Source: CAYZJR01 sp964503045
Lineage (GTDB): Bacteria > Cyanobacteriota > Vampirovibrionia > Obscuribacterales > Obscuribacteraceae
Direction of reading: 5' to 3'
NCBI GenBank assembly: GCA_964503045.1
Contig: CAZCZI010000036.1
Coordinates: 1-64,000, forward strand
Length of the DNA stretch: 64,000 bases
In this document: positions 25,424 to 35,263 of the stretch, piece after piece
Layout of the letters: every line of letters starts with the position of its first letter
Numbering within the stretch: the stretch's first letter is position 1
Position numbers and translations under genes: made by a program
The notes under the pieces: model-generated
The model's input: the letters and a program-made list of their open reading frames with translations, nothing else
Told to the model about the DNA's origin: nothing
Databases searched by the model: none

Positions 25424-26872
25424 ATGTGTGGGCTCATAGCAGTGACCGGGACCGTAAGTTCTGCTTACGATGTGTTTGGTGGGCTGCTCAATCTTCAGCA
25501 TCGCGGGCAAGACGGCGCTGGAATACTTGCTGTAGATTCTAAGCGAAAGAACGGTTTTCAACTGCTGAAAGGTAGCGGTCTGGTTGAAAACGTCTTCTCC
25601 GAACGTTCATTTAAAACCCTTCGCGGTACAGCAGCTCTCGGTCACACTCGTTACGCCACCATCGGTCGCAACGATCCAAACCTTTTGCAACCGTTTCTGG
25701 ATTATGAGTCTGGAATTGGATTGGCACACAACGGAAACATCGTCAATTTTTATGAGCTCAGGGAGGAACTGTTCCAATCCGACAAAAACCAGCCATGGTT
25801 AGAGTCTGATTCAGCCTTGATTCTGAGGCTTTTAAGCAACGAACTCAAGGGTAAAGAGCTCAATGCTGAAACCGTATTTGATGCAATCGAAAAGGTCATG
25901 AACAAGCTGGCAGGCAGCTACGCGGTTGCTTGTGTAACCAGCGAAGGACACGTCTTCGGCTTTAGAGATCCGCACGCGATCAGACCTTTGGTCATGGGTC
26001 GCAAAGAAACGGATGACGGTGAAGCGATATATGCATTGTGCAGTGAAACCGTCGCGCTCGACTTCTTGGATTACACTTCTGCCTACGAACTCGCGCCCGG
26101 AGAGGCGGTTTTCGTCGATGCCGAAGGCGTGCTTACGACCAAGCGAGTGAAGACCGAATCGTTTAGCCCTTGTATGTTTGAATGGGTTTATTTCGCCAGA
26201 GTCGAGTCAGAGCTTTCCGGCACGTCGGTATACGACGCACGCTTCAAACTCGGTGCGTTGTTGGCTGAGGAAGTAATCGTGCATGGAGTGGAAGCGGACA
26301 TTGTCGTGCCGGTCCCCGAAACCAGCAGGATAGCCGCGATTGCGCTCGCCGAGGCTTTGAATCTTCCTTTCAGAGAGCTACTCATAAAAAACAGATACAT
26401 CAATCGAACCTTCATTCTCGATGACCAACAGACTCGGCAAGAAGCAATTCGCAGAAAGCTGTTTCCCATTTCTTCCGAGTTTCAAGGCAAGCGTTGTTTG
26501 GTGGTCGATGACAGTATCGTCAGAGGCAACACTGCAAAGCAGATAGTACGCCTGATTCGTCAAGCCGGTGCCGCGGAGGTCGTGCTCGTCTCGTCCTGTC
26601 CGCCAATTGCCAATCCTTGTTATTACGGCATCGATTTTCCGAGCGCCAACGAATTGGTGGCGCATGAGAGAACCGAAGAAGAAATTGCCGAAGAACTCGG
26701 CGCCGACAAAGTTATTTTCCAAACTGTAGAGGGGCTCAAGCGTGCGCTTGCCCAGAGCACTCTTTGCACTGGTTGTCTGACAAACCAGTATCCAACACCC
26801 ACCGACAGCGGTGCCCAATTCGCACAGAAGCGGCAAAAAGATCGCAAAGTTCCGGCGTCCAAGAAATCATAG
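25424..26872 (+). CDS. purF: Amidophosphoribosyltransferase (first step of purine synthesis)
   Basis: 482 residues. It transfers the amide N of glutamine to PRPP to give phosphoribosylamine. The chain begins Met-Cys-Gly, so Met removal alone exposes the N-terminal nucleophile Cys2; there is no propeptide. The class II glutaminase domain (2-235: HRGQDGAG, GHTRYAT, NGNIVN) is followed by the PRTase domain with the PRPP loop VVDDSIVRGNT (about 360-370). Cys250, Cys399, Cys448 and Cys451 (LCTGCLTN) match the Fe-S cluster ligands of the Bacillus-type enzyme, implying an oxygen-sensitive cluster. GGAG lies eight bases before the ATG. First gene of the operon; product is drawn off by PurD. Confidence 0.97.
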   Translation: MCGLIAVTGTVSSAYDVFGGLLNLQHRGQDGAGILAVDSKRKNGFQLLKGSGLVENVFSERSFKTLRGTAALGHTRYATIGRNDPNLLQPFLDYESGIGLAHNGNIVNFYELREELFQSDKNQPWLESDSALILRLLSNELKGKELNAETVFDAIEKVMNKLAGSYAVACVTSEGHVFGFRDPHAIRPLVMGRKETDDGEAIYALCSETVALDFLDYTSAYELAPGEAVFVDAEGVLTTKRVKTESFSPCMFEWVYFARVESELSGTSVYDARFKLGALLAEEVIVHGVEADIVVPVPETSRIAAIALAEALNLPFRELLIKNRYINRTFILDDQQTRQEAIRRKLFPISSEFQGKRCLVVDDSIVRGNTAKQIVRLIRQAGAAEVVLVSSCPPIANPCYYGIDFPSANELVAHERTEEEIAEELGADKVIFQTVEGLKRALAQSTLCTGCLTNQYPTPTDSGAQFAQKRQKDRKVPASKKS

Positions 26873-26894
26873 AGATTAGGGAGTGTTGTGGACC

Positions 26895-28139
26895 GTGAGT
26901 GAGCCAGCTGAGCTGATATACGAAGGGTCCGTCAAGCGTGTGTGGCGAGCACCCACCACGGACCAGGCCTATGGTGGGCACCACCTGTGGTTTGAATTCA
27001 CCGACGATTACTCGGTGTTCGACTGGGGCAAAATGCCGGACACCATCGCCAACAAAGGCAGAGCGTTAGTAGTGATGGGCGCGCTCATGTTTGAACGATT
27101 GAGCAATTCGCAGATGTGGCTAGATCTTCGCGAATCCAAACACTTAAAGCAGTTCAATCAAACCTGGCTCAATAATCTATTTGAGCACGACGTCTTTACC
27201 GATGAGCACGGACTTTTCAAAAAGGGCATGCCGTCGCATATGGTGTCTATATGTTCTGCCGAAGAAGAGTTTGAAGACTTGCAGTCGGCGGCGAGATTTT
27301 CCGGGCGAGTATTCCTTGAAGTGCTCGAAGCCCAGGTTTTGCGCCCGACGCTTCGCAGGCTCGATTCACAGTCGTTGTACTTCTATCCCTATTGCCGTCT
27401 TTCCGGTGTAGAGCGATCTGCAAATATGTATTTGATTCCATTGGAAGTTGTCTTTCGGTTTGGAATGCCGGCAGGAAGCTCGCTAAAGGCGCGTCTTGAA
27501 AAAGATCCCGACTATGTGCAGGCGCTGGGACTTTCGCATGTTCCCAAAGAAAATCAGTGGTTTGACAGACCGGTCATCGAGTATTTCACGAAGCTAGAGC
27601 CGAAGGATCGTCTTTTGTCCATGCAGGAAGCAACGATGGTTTCAGGTCTTTCGGGTGAGCAATTCGAACGGCTGCATGTGCTCGCTCAAGCGGTGGCGCT
27701 TGGGCTGTTTCAGATATTCCAAGACAGAGGTATCGAGCTCTGGGACGGAAAAGTCGAGCTTCTGCTTGATGCGTCTTCCGAGCGCGCGACCATTCTTTTG
27801 GGTGACAGCGTTGGTCCTGATGAGTTGAGGCTTTTGTACAAAGGCTGTCATCTTTCAAAAGAAATGATCAGACAAATATATCGTGGCGGTGCTTGGGAGA
27901 CGGGCATTAAAGAAGCGCAACAGCAGGGGCGCTTATCCGGTGAAGACTGGAAAGAGATCATGCTCTCAAAGATGAAGCTCAAGCCCGAGCCGCTCAACTC
28001 CAAAGTCAAAGCATCGGTCGACAAACTTTATGGCGTCATCGTCAATCATCTGGCAGGCACGCAGTTGTTTGCCGACCATCCAACAATCGATAAGTTCGTT
28101 TCCGAACTGCCAACTACAATCGGAGTAACGGCGAAATGA
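26895..28139 (+). CDS. purC: SAICAR synthase, long form
   Basis: About 414 residues; condenses CAIR with aspartate using ATP. Recognisable SAICAR synthetase features are ELIYEGSVKRVW near the N-terminus, LIPLEVVFRFGMPAGSSL (substrate loop), and VELLLD and GDSVGPDELRL toward the C-terminus. Usual bacterial enzymes are about 240 residues and fungal ones about 300, so this has long insertions, one between residues 50 and 150. The frame opens with GTG 26883, TTG 26886 and GTG 26895; the last is preferred because AGGGAG at 26878-26883 would then sit 11 bases upstream, but the choice is weak. It overlaps purD by ATGA. Confidence 0.85.
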   Translation: MSEPAELIYEGSVKRVWRAPTTDQAYGGHHLWFEFTDDYSVFDWGKMPDTIANKGRALVVMGALMFERLSNSQMWLDLRESKHLKQFNQTWLNNLFEHDVFTDEHGLFKKGMPSHMVSICSAEEEFEDLQSAARFSGRVFLEVLEAQVLRPTLRRLDSQSLYFYPYCRLSGVERSANMYLIPLEVVFRFGMPAGSSLKARLEKDPDYVQALGLSHVPKENQWFDRPVIEYFTKLEPKDRLLSMQEATMVSGLSGEQFERLHVLAQAVALGLFQIFQDRGIELWDGKVELLLDASSERATILLGDSVGPDELRLLYKGCHLSKEMIRQIYRGGAWETGIKEAQQQGRLSGEDWKEIMLSKMKLKPEPLNSKVKASVDKLYGVIVNHLAGTQLFADHPTIDKFVSELPTTIGVTAK

Positions 28140-29446
28140 CGAGCGTTGCGCGCGACAAGTCGGTTTTGGTGGTGGGCTCGGGTGGCAGAGAGCACGCCTT
28201 GTGCTGGAAGCTTTCGCAAAGCCCCAAAGTAAAACGCGTCATTTGTGCACCAGGTAATGGTGGCACCGCTCGTTCAGGCAAAGAGAACATCGAAAATGTC
28301 GACATCAAAACAACCGACTTTGAACTGCTGGCGAAGTACGCCAAAGACGAACACATCGATTTAGTCGTGATAGGACCGGATAACCCACTTGCTGATGGCA
28401 TCGTAGATTATTTGGAAGAACGAAAGATTCGGGTGTTCGGTCCGAAAAAAGAGTCGGCCAAGTTGGAATGGAGCAAAGCACATGCCAAAGAGTTTATGCG
28501 CAAATGTGGTTTACCGACGGCAAGATCGATAGCCGTCGATTCGCTGGAAGCCGCTTCGCAAGCCGTGTCCGACAATTCGTGGGCGCGCGTCGTGAAAGCC
28601 GATGGTTTAGCGTTGGGCAAAGGAGTTTTTGTTTGCCAGAACAAACAAGAAGCGTTGGAAGCATTGGAGCTCATGTTTGGTCAACGAAAGTTTGGAGACG
28701 CGGCAGACGTCGTCGTACTTGAAGAGACGCTCAGCGGAGAAGAACTTTCTCTTTTAGTATTGATCGACGGCAAATCGATTTTACCTTTGGCACCAAGCCA
28801 AGATCATAAGCGCCGTTTCGATGGTGACAAAGGACCGAATACGGGCGGTATGGGTGCGTACTCTCCCGTAGAACTCTACGATCGCTGCTTCGATGCTATC
28901 GATCATCAGATTCTCAAACCACTGAGCGAAGCTCTCGAAAATGGCACCCTAGACTATCGCGGCGTGCTCTACATCGGGCTGATGATCGATGAAAGCGGCC
29001 AGCCGAAGGTTCTCGAGTTTAACGCGCGGTTTGGCGACCCGGAAACGCAAGCGATACTTCCGAGGCTTGAAAGCGATCTATTCGATCTCTTGATGGCATG
29101 CACTGATGGAACCCTCGCTCAGCACGAGGCTCGGTGGTCGAGCCAGTCTAGCTGCTGTGTCGTTGCATGTGCAGACACCTATCCCGATGCGTCATCAAAA
29201 GGTGCCGTAATAACAATTGATGAAGATACGTCTTTAGCATCCTTGGTCTTCGTCGCCGGCGCCAGGCAAGTCGAAGGAAAGCTAGTCACTGACGGTGGCA
29301 GAGTGCTTTCTGTCGTGGGTCTTGCACCATCTATGGAGGCGGCTCGCGAGAAAGCGTATGAGGCACTGAAAGGCGTTCATTTTGAAGGCATCGCCTTCCG
29401 TGGCGACATCGCAAGGAGGGCTCAGAAGCAGTGGCGATCAAACTAG
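28136..29446 (+). CDS. purD: Phosphoribosylamine-glycine ligase (GAR synthetase)
   Basis: 436 residues, ATP-grasp enzyme that joins phosphoribosylamine and glycine. N-terminal VVGSGGREHALCW, central ATP-grasp lid region (KADGLALGKGVFV), the acidic metal site LEFNARFGDPETQ, and the DHKR-DGDKGPNTGGMGAY substrate segment are all intact. Its ATG lies in the ATGA overlap with purC, and the last 16 nt overlap purN. Length is normal for the family. Confidence 0.97.
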   Translation: MTSVARDKSVLVVGSGGREHALCWKLSQSPKVKRVICAPGNGGTARSGKENIENVDIKTTDFELLAKYAKDEHIDLVVIGPDNPLADGIVDYLEERKIRVFGPKKESAKLEWSKAHAKEFMRKCGLPTARSIAVDSLEAASQAVSDNSWARVVKADGLALGKGVFVCQNKQEALEALELMFGQRKFGDAADVVVLEETLSGEELSLLVLIDGKSILPLAPSQDHKRRFDGDKGPNTGGMGAYSPVELYDRCFDAIDHQILKPLSEALENGTLDYRGVLYIGLMIDESGQPKVLEFNARFGDPETQAILPRLESDLFDLLMACTDGTLAQHEARWSSQSSCCVVACADTYPDASSKGAVITIDEDTSLASLVFVAGARQVEGKLVTDGGRVLSVVGLAPSMEAAREKAYEALKGVHFEGIAFRGDIARRAQKQWRSN

Positions 29447-30063
29447 TGGTAATGGTTTCGGGGCGCGGCTCCAACCTGAAAGCAATTATCGAAGCAGTGA
29501 AGGCCGGCGATCTCGACGCGACGATCGAGCGCGTCATCTCTAACGAGCCAGGCGCCCCTGCCCTCGAAATCGCCCGCCAAAACAAGATTGAAGCTGTTGC
29601 CGTTGCGCACAAGGGTTTGTCGAAGATCGAACACGAAAACAAGATTCTTGACGAGATAAAAGATCTCGGAGTTGACTATGTCGTGCTGGCAGGCTACATG
29701 CGCATCATCTCCGCCAACTTCCTCAAACACTTCCAGGACAAACTGGGCTACTACAAAGTAATCAACATTCACCCATCTCTTTTGCCTGCCTTCCCTGGGC
29801 GCGCAGGATACGAAGACGCTTACTACTACGGCGTCAAAGTCGCAGGCGTCACCATCCACCTCGTGGATGAAGAAGTAGATCACGGACCCATCTTGGCTCA
29901 GCAACCGTTTCCCAGATTTCCGGCAGACACGCTGGAATCCTTCAAAGAGCGAGGTCTCTCTGTAGAACATGCTCTTTATCCTGCAGTTTTGCAGCAGATC
30001 GCCACCAAAGGAATACCCTCGTTCAGCCCCGTCTATAAACGAACTCATGCGGAGACGAAATGA
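29431..30063 (+). CDS. purN: Phosphoribosylglycinamide formyltransferase (folate-dependent)
   Basis: 210 residues. Adds a formyl group from 10-formyltetrahydrofolate to GAR. Family landmarks are VSGRGSNLKAI, VLAGYMRI, and the catalytic stretch INIHPSLLPAFPG with the later VDHGPI (Asn, His and Asp catalytic residues). The GTG at 29431 overlaps the end of purD by 16 nt, with AAGGAGG at 29413-29419 eleven bases upstream. Its stop overlaps purL by ATGA. Being PurN rather than PurT, this step depends on folate. Confidence 0.95.
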   Translation: MAIKLVVMVSGRGSNLKAIIEAVKAGDLDATIERVISNEPGAPALEIARQNKIEAVAVAHKGLSKIEHENKILDEIKDLGVDYVVLAGYMRIISANFLKHFQDKLGYYKVINIHPSLLPAFPGRAGYEDAYYYGVKVAGVTIHLVDEEVDHGPILAQQPFPRFPADTLESFKERGLSVEHALYPAVLQQIATKGIPSFSPVYKRTHAETK

Positions 30064-33000
30064 CAGAGTTATCCCGTCAAAAACAAGTCGACAACCAAGA
30101 GCAGTCCGCGAATTTGCGAACGCTCTGCGTTGCGGTCATGCCCAAGAGCCCGCATCACACCTTTCCTTTGTATTGGGTGCGTGGCGATCGCGAGCAATTT
30201 GCCAATTCGGACCAACTCTTGATTGCAGCGCTTTCAGACGTGCTTGTTGATCCATTGATGGAAACGCTCTGGGCATGCGCCCCTGATGGCAGATCGAGTT
30301 GGATTACGCTTTGGCACGACCAAGGTTTTAGATTCTGGATGGAACGCCAATTGCTTCCCGGAGTGACCGACAATCTGGGTCGGACCATAGAGGAGGCGCT
30401 AAGGCTAAAAGGTGTTCCTGCCGGTATAAGCGTGGCATCAGGCACCGGATTTCTCTTTCCTGAACCGATCAAAATCGACGATTCGAGGGAGCGAAGACAA
30501 CAAGCACGAGAATCTTCCAAACCAATCAGAAGGCAGGCCGACGGTTCGCCCAGACAGCAATCGCAATCACAAACCTATAAACGATTTGTGCGTGCCGAGA
30601 CCGTTTTTGTCAGTTGCGAGCAGGTTGAAGAGTACGCTAAATATCGACTGTTCCATCCACTCACCGATAGGGTCAGGGTTCACGATCTGACGAAAGAGAA
30701 AGAACCAAAGGGACAAAGAATGTTTCTTGCCTTTCCTGCAGTCGAGCTCCCGAGCCCTTCCGAGCCTCAGTTGATAGACCTGGAGATTGAAGATAAAGAG
30801 CTCGAAAAGTTGAGTTCAAATCGGTTGCTTGCATTGACGCTTGAAGAGATGCAGGCGATTCGCGATCATTTCAGAGATGAGAAGGTGAAGACCAGACGCT
30901 CTGCTGAAGGACTGTCTTCCAAACCGACGGATGTAGAGCTCGAAGTGATCGCGCAGACTTGGTCGGAGCATTGCAAGCATAAGATTTTCAATGCCGAAAT
31001 TGAGCACACGACATTTTCGCCCGGACAAAGACCGGAAATCACAACCATCAAGAGCCTGTACAAATCGTACATTAAGGCCGCCACTGCCGATCTTTCCTTG
31101 GAGCGCACAGACTTGCTTTCGGTATTTGAAGACAACTCCGGTGTGGTGAAGTGGAGCGACGACGAGGCAATTTGCTTCAAGGTCGAAACGCACAATTCGC
31201 CCTCGGCGCTCGAGCCCTATGGCGGCGCTCTTACTGGAATTCTTGGCGTTAACCGAGACATTTTGGGCACGGGTCTGGGCGCACGTCCGATCTTCAACAC
31301 CGATGTCTTCTGCTTCTGTTACCCATCGAAACGAGACCCTGAGCGACCCAAGCTTTTGCCTGCGCCGGCAATTCCAATTGGAGTAAGACGCGGCGTCGAA
31401 GATGGTGGTAACAAGAGCGGCATACCAACCGTAAATGGAGCGATATTTTTCCATACCGGCTATCGAGCGAAGCCACTCGTCTTTTGTGGAACCGGCGGCA
31501 TTCTGCCAATCTCCATAAATGGAAAGCAGGGATACTCGAAGTACACCAAAACCGGCGACACGATTGTGATGGCAGGCGGACGTGTGGGAGCAGACGGCGT
31601 GCATGGAGCGACTTTCTCCTCTGAGGCGCTGCATGAAGGTTCTCCGGTGTCTGCGGTGCAGATTGGTGATCCATTCACACAAAAGCGATTAATAGATTTT
31701 GTCTTGAAGGCACGCGATCTTGGGCTGATTACAGGCATTACAGATAACGGTGCCGGCGGTCTTTCGTCATCGGTTGGTGAGATGGCTCGCATTACCGGTG
31801 GTGCCTCGATTGAACTATCCGGCATCCCACTTAAATATCCGGGACTTTCCGATTGGGAGATCGTGATTTCGGAATCACAGGAGCGAATGACGCTTTCCAC
31901 CAACGATTTCGATGCTTTGAAAAACCTGGCGGAAAGCTACAACGTTGAAGCCACCGCAATCGGAACGTTCACCGACAGCGGAAATTTCGAGATTAAGAGA
32001 AAGGGCAAAATCATCGCGTCACTCGACCTGGAGTTTCTGCATGATGGCGTTCCAACCCTAAAACTCAAGGCAACAACCAGAGTCTCGTCACCCGAGGGCA
32101 AGCCAAAAGCGGCTCCGAAAAACCTCAATAACGAGTTGCTCCAGCTTTTGTCCAACCCCAACATTTCGAGCCGAGAATCAATAATCAGGCAATACGACCA
32201 TGAGGTTCAAGGCACCAGCGTCATCAAACCGCTTATGGGTAGAAGTCAGAAAGCGCCTTGTGATGCGGCAGTGTTGAGACCGAATCACAAGAGCGAAATG
32301 GGCATCGTCGTATCAAATGGTCTTTGCCCGCAGCTAAGCAGGTTCGACGCGTACTTGATGGCAGTTTGCGCAGTCGATGAGGCCGTGCGCAATGCTGTTT
32401 GCGTTGGAGCCGACCCATCGACGCTTTCACTGTTGGATAACTTCTGTTGGCCTGATCCTGTCGAGTCGGAAAGAAACCCCGACGGCAAAGAAAAACTCGG
32501 GCAGTTGGTCAGAGCGTGTCAGGGTTTGTATGACGCGTGCATCGCCTACAAGGCGCCGTTGATTTCCGGCAAAGACAGCATGAAAAACGACTTTGACGAC
32601 GGCACCGTGCGCCTCTCTATTCCGCCGACGCTGCTTGTTTCGGCGATCGCAAAGGTGCATGACGTGAGACGAAGCGTATCGATGGAGTTTAAGAACCCCG
32701 GAGATTTGATCTTCCTTCTGAGCGCCGGGCAGGCGTCGTTGACGGCGAGTCACTATGCCGAGATGGAAGAGTGGCCGACCACCGGTTTGCCTACCATCAA
32801 CATGGAAGAGGCGTCGCGCCTGTATCGCAAGCTCTATGAAGCCATACAGGAAGGTTGGATTGTCTCTTGTCACGATCTTTCCGAAGGCGGTCTTGCAGTG
32901 GCGCTGGCTGAGTGCACCATTGGCGGTGGATATGGCGCGACCGTGAATTTGGAGCCGCTTCTAGCTAAGGGTGAGCGTCTGGACGCCGTACTTTTCGGCG

Positions 33001-33329
33001 AAGGCCCCGCGCGCATCCTCATCTCCGCGACACCCGAGGCCCTCAACAAAATTGGATTGCACTTCGGCAACCACAGTTGTTTGCCGTTGGGTCAAGTGGC
33101 GGAGCGCTCTCGTTTGACTGCATTTACAGGCAGAACAAAAGCGGACGATACAGGAAGAAGAAGTTCGGCTGCTGCTTCTCGGGCGAAGACGAAGTCCGAC
33201 CGATTGCTCATTTCCACATTTGCTTCCGTCGCCCATCCGGGCAAGGTCTCGAAGCGCAGCGACTGTGTTTTGGATGTAACTCTGGATGCACTTTTAGCAG
33301 CATGGGAGTCACCACTGCCGACAAATTAA
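30060..33329 (+). CDS. purL: FGAM synthase large subunit with PurS-like N-terminal extension
   Basis: 1089 residues. Converts FGAR to FGAM with ammonia supplied by PurQ. The catalytic WSEHCKHK motif (His304) is preceded by about 300 residues, whereas the small Bacillus-type PurL has only a few tens there. The extension contains PGVTDNLGRTIEEALRLKG and a second piece around YAKYRLFHPLTDRV, resembling the PurS-like N-domain of long PurL forms; an Arg/Gln-rich low-complexity linker (about 140-175) separates them. The two AIR-synthase-like halves follow (ETHNSPSALEPYGGA, then GMARITGG-type and GKDSMKN motifs). There is no C-terminal glutaminase; purQ is separate. No purS gene is in the cluster, so the extension probably replaces it. 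Confidence 0.93.
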   Translation: MTELSRQKQVDNQEQSANLRTLCVAVMPKSPHHTFPLYWVRGDREQFANSDQLLIAALSDVLVDPLMETLWACAPDGRSSWITLWHDQGFRFWMERQLLPGVTDNLGRTIEEALRLKGVPAGISVASGTGFLFPEPIKIDDSRERRQQARESSKPIRRQADGSPRQQSQSQTYKRFVRAETVFVSCEQVEEYAKYRLFHPLTDRVRVHDLTKEKEPKGQRMFLAFPAVELPSPSEPQLIDLEIEDKELEKLSSNRLLALTLEEMQAIRDHFRDEKVKTRRSAEGLSSKPTDVELEVIAQTWSEHCKHKIFNAEIEHTTFSPGQRPEITTIKSLYKSYIKAATADLSLERTDLLSVFEDNSGVVKWSDDEAICFKVETHNSPSALEPYGGALTGILGVNRDILGTGLGARPIFNTDVFCFCYPSKRDPERPKLLPAPAIPIGVRRGVEDGGNKSGIPTVNGAIFFHTGYRAKPLVFCGTGGILPISINGKQGYSKYTKTGDTIVMAGGRVGADGVHGATFSSEALHEGSPVSAVQIGDPFTQKRLIDFVLKARDLGLITGITDNGAGGLSSSVGEMARITGGASIELSGIPLKYPGLSDWEIVISESQERMTLSTNDFDALKNLAESYNVEATAIGTFTDSGNFEIKRKGKIIASLDLEFLHDGVPTLKLKATTRVSSPEGKPKAAPKNLNNELLQLLSNPNISSRESIIRQYDHEVQGTSVIKPLMGRSQKAPCDAAVLRPNHKSEMGIVVSNGLCPQLSRFDAYLMAVCAVDEAVRNAVCVGADPSTLSLLDNFCWPDPVESERNPDGKEKLGQLVRACQGLYDACIAYKAPLISGKDSMKNDFDDGTVRLSIPPTLLVSAIAKVHDVRRSVSMEFKNPGDLIFLLSAGQASLTASHYAEMEEWPTTGLPTINMEEASRLYRKLYEAIQEGWIVSCHDLSEGGLAVALAECTIGGGYGATVNLEPLLAKGERLDAVLFGEGPARILISATPEALNKIGLHFGNHSCLPLGQVAERSRLTAFTGRTKADDTGRRSSAAASRAKTKSDRLLISTFASVAHPGKVSKRSDCVLDVTLDALLAAWESPLPTN

Positions 33330-33389
33330 TCGTTCAAGCCCTCAAAAAACTAAGGAAAAACCCAACAGACTACGGAAGAATCCACATCG

Positions 33390-34208
33390 ATGGCCACCCC
33401 ACCAAAAGCATTAGTTCTAAGCGGAGACGGAATCAATTGCGAATTCGAGACGCAAGCCGCCCTTGACCTTGCCGGTTTTGATGCAGGCGTGGTGCACACG
33501 TCTGAGTTGCTTGCGCGTCCAGGTCTTTTACTTAACAGCAAGCTTCTAGTCTTGCCCGGTGGATTCTCATTTGGCGATGAAATCGCAAGCGGCAAAGTGC
33601 TTGCAATCAAATTGAGAGAACGGCTTCAGGAAGTCTTGCAATCTTTTATCGAAAGTGGCTCAATCCTGATGGGAATCTGCAACGGCTTCCAAGTTTTGGT
33701 GCAAATGGGTCTTCTTCCTTATTCGCAGCCTGGCAGCCCGAGAATAGTTTCGCTTGCTCGCAACTCGAGCGGTCGCTTCAAAAACATCTGGGTGCGGCTG
33801 GTTGTCGATGAAAACAATCCGACCAAGTTCTTTCAAGGGCTGACCGAACTCGATCTTCCGATGCGCCACGGTGAAGGAAGAATCGCCCTGGAAGCGACAG
33901 GCGGATATGACGATGTCGTGAAGCTGCACGCACCGCTCAGGTATGACGAAGACGTCAACGGCAGCTTTGACAATATTGCAGCACTTACAAATGAAACGGG
34001 TAACGTGCTGGGTTTGATGCCGCATCCTGAGGCCTTTGTACGATGGACACAGCATCCTGCCTGGACGGCGCTCAAGATTTCTCGGCCGGAATTGTTTGAT
34101 GAAACCTTGCCGAAGACTACTTCCGGCAAGAAAAAGGGAGCCAACGGCAACGGTGACGTGCCGCACGGGTTGGTCGTCTTCAAGAATGCCTTTTCAATGC
34201 TCGAGTGA
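33390..34208 (+). CDS. purQ: FGAM synthase glutaminase subunit
   Basis: 272 residues, class I glutamine amidotransferase that feeds ammonia to PurL. Triad: Cys97 (MGICNGFQ), His212 and Glu214 (MPHPEAF). The N-terminal ALVLSGDGINCEFET and LPGGFSFGDEIASG motifs are family-typical. It is longer than the Bacillus-type subunit (about 227) and ends with a Lys/Gly linker and a short tail. It starts at ATG 33390, 60 bp after purL, the widest internal gap of the operon. Confidence 0.95.
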   Translation: MATPPKALVLSGDGINCEFETQAALDLAGFDAGVVHTSELLARPGLLLNSKLLVLPGGFSFGDEIASGKVLAIKLRERLQEVLQSFIESGSILMGICNGFQVLVQMGLLPYSQPGSPRIVSLARNSSGRFKNIWVRLVVDENNPTKFFQGLTELDLPMRHGEGRIALEATGGYDDVVKLHAPLRYDEDVNGSFDNIAALTNETGNVLGLMPHPEAFVRWTQHPAWTALKISRPELFDETLPKTTSGKKKGANGNGDVPHGLVVFKNAFSMLE

Positions 34209-34229
34209 CTTTGGAGGTTTTAAAAAGAA

Positions 34230-35261
34230 ATGGAACCAAAACCAACTTACGCGCAAGCCGGTGTCGATATCGCCAAGGCTGATGCGTTTGTTGAGCGCCT
34301 CAAGAAAGTCTCAAGGCGGCCGGATCACGCCAAGCTTTGGAAGGGTGCAGGCGGATATGCATCTGTCGTTCCTCTAAACGATGATCTGGCAGTGGCCTCG
34401 ACCACCGATGGCGTGGGCACCAAGCTCTTGCTCGCCGAAGAATTGAAGCGCTTCGACACAATCGGTATCGACCTTGTCGCCATGTGCGCAAACGACTTGA
34501 TTTGCGTTGGCGCGACGCCAACAGCATTTCTGGATTATTACGCGACTTCCGCATTGGAGGACAACCATGCCGATGCCATAATCGAGGGTATCGTAAAAGG
34601 CTGCGACCAGGCTGGAATGCTCCTGGTCGGTGGAGAGACGGCAGAACTTCCCGGGCTCTATGCTCCTGGGCATTTCGACCTGGCAGGCTTTGCCATCGGA
34701 ACATTACGAAATAGCGAGCTTATCACCGGCGAATCGATAATCCCGGGTGACACCATAATCGGTGTTGCCTCAAACGGCATTCACTCGAATGGGCTGTCGC
34801 TTGCAAGGAAGCTTATTGACAAGAACAGCCCGCTTAGAGAGCGTCTTCTCGTTCCTACCCTCATATACTCCAAGCCTATTGTCGAGATTTTCAAAAACAA
34901 TCGAAGCGCAATTAAAGCAATGGCTCACATCACCGGTGGTGGCTGGCGAAATGTATTGAGGCTCAAGAATTCGGTCGGTTACCGGATTGATAAACCGCTC
35001 AAGGTTCCCGAAATTTTGTGTGAGATTGGAAAGTCCGTTGAGCCGAAAGAGATGTTTTCGACGTTCAACATGGGCATGGGTTTGTGCATCATAGCTCAAG
35101 ACCCTGAATACATCCTTGACGTCTTCGGCAATACGGAATTTACCGCCGGCATAATTGGGCGCGTCACGGACGACGCCGGCAAAGTCATTTTAAACGAACA
35201 ACCCGAAGCGACCACCCTCAACCTCAGCGGACATCTGCCGTTGATTCTTAAGGAGAGATAA
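34230..35261 (+). CDS. purM: AIR synthetase (FGAM cyclo-ligase)
   Basis: 343 residues. ATP-dependent ring closure of FGAM to AIR. Family motifs: GVDIAKADAFV, DGVGTKLLLA, MCANDLICVGATPTAFLDY, GGETAELPGLY and the HITGGG segment. Length is standard. TGGAGG lies about 12 bases before ATG 34230. Its stop is followed two bases later by the purH start. Confidence 0.97.
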   Translation: MEPKPTYAQAGVDIAKADAFVERLKKVSRRPDHAKLWKGAGGYASVVPLNDDLAVASTTDGVGTKLLLAEELKRFDTIGIDLVAMCANDLICVGATPTAFLDYYATSALEDNHADAIIEGIVKGCDQAGMLLVGGETAELPGLYAPGHFDLAGFAIGTLRNSELITGESIIPGDTIIGVASNGIHSNGLSLARKLIDKNSPLRERLLVPTLIYSKPIVEIFKNNRSAIKAMAHITGGGWRNVLRLKNSVGYRIDKPLKVPEILCEIGKSVEPKEMFSTFNMGMGLCIIAQDPEYILDVFGNTEFTAGIIGRVTDDAGKVILNEQPEATTLNLSGHLPLILKER

Positions 35262-35263
35262 GA

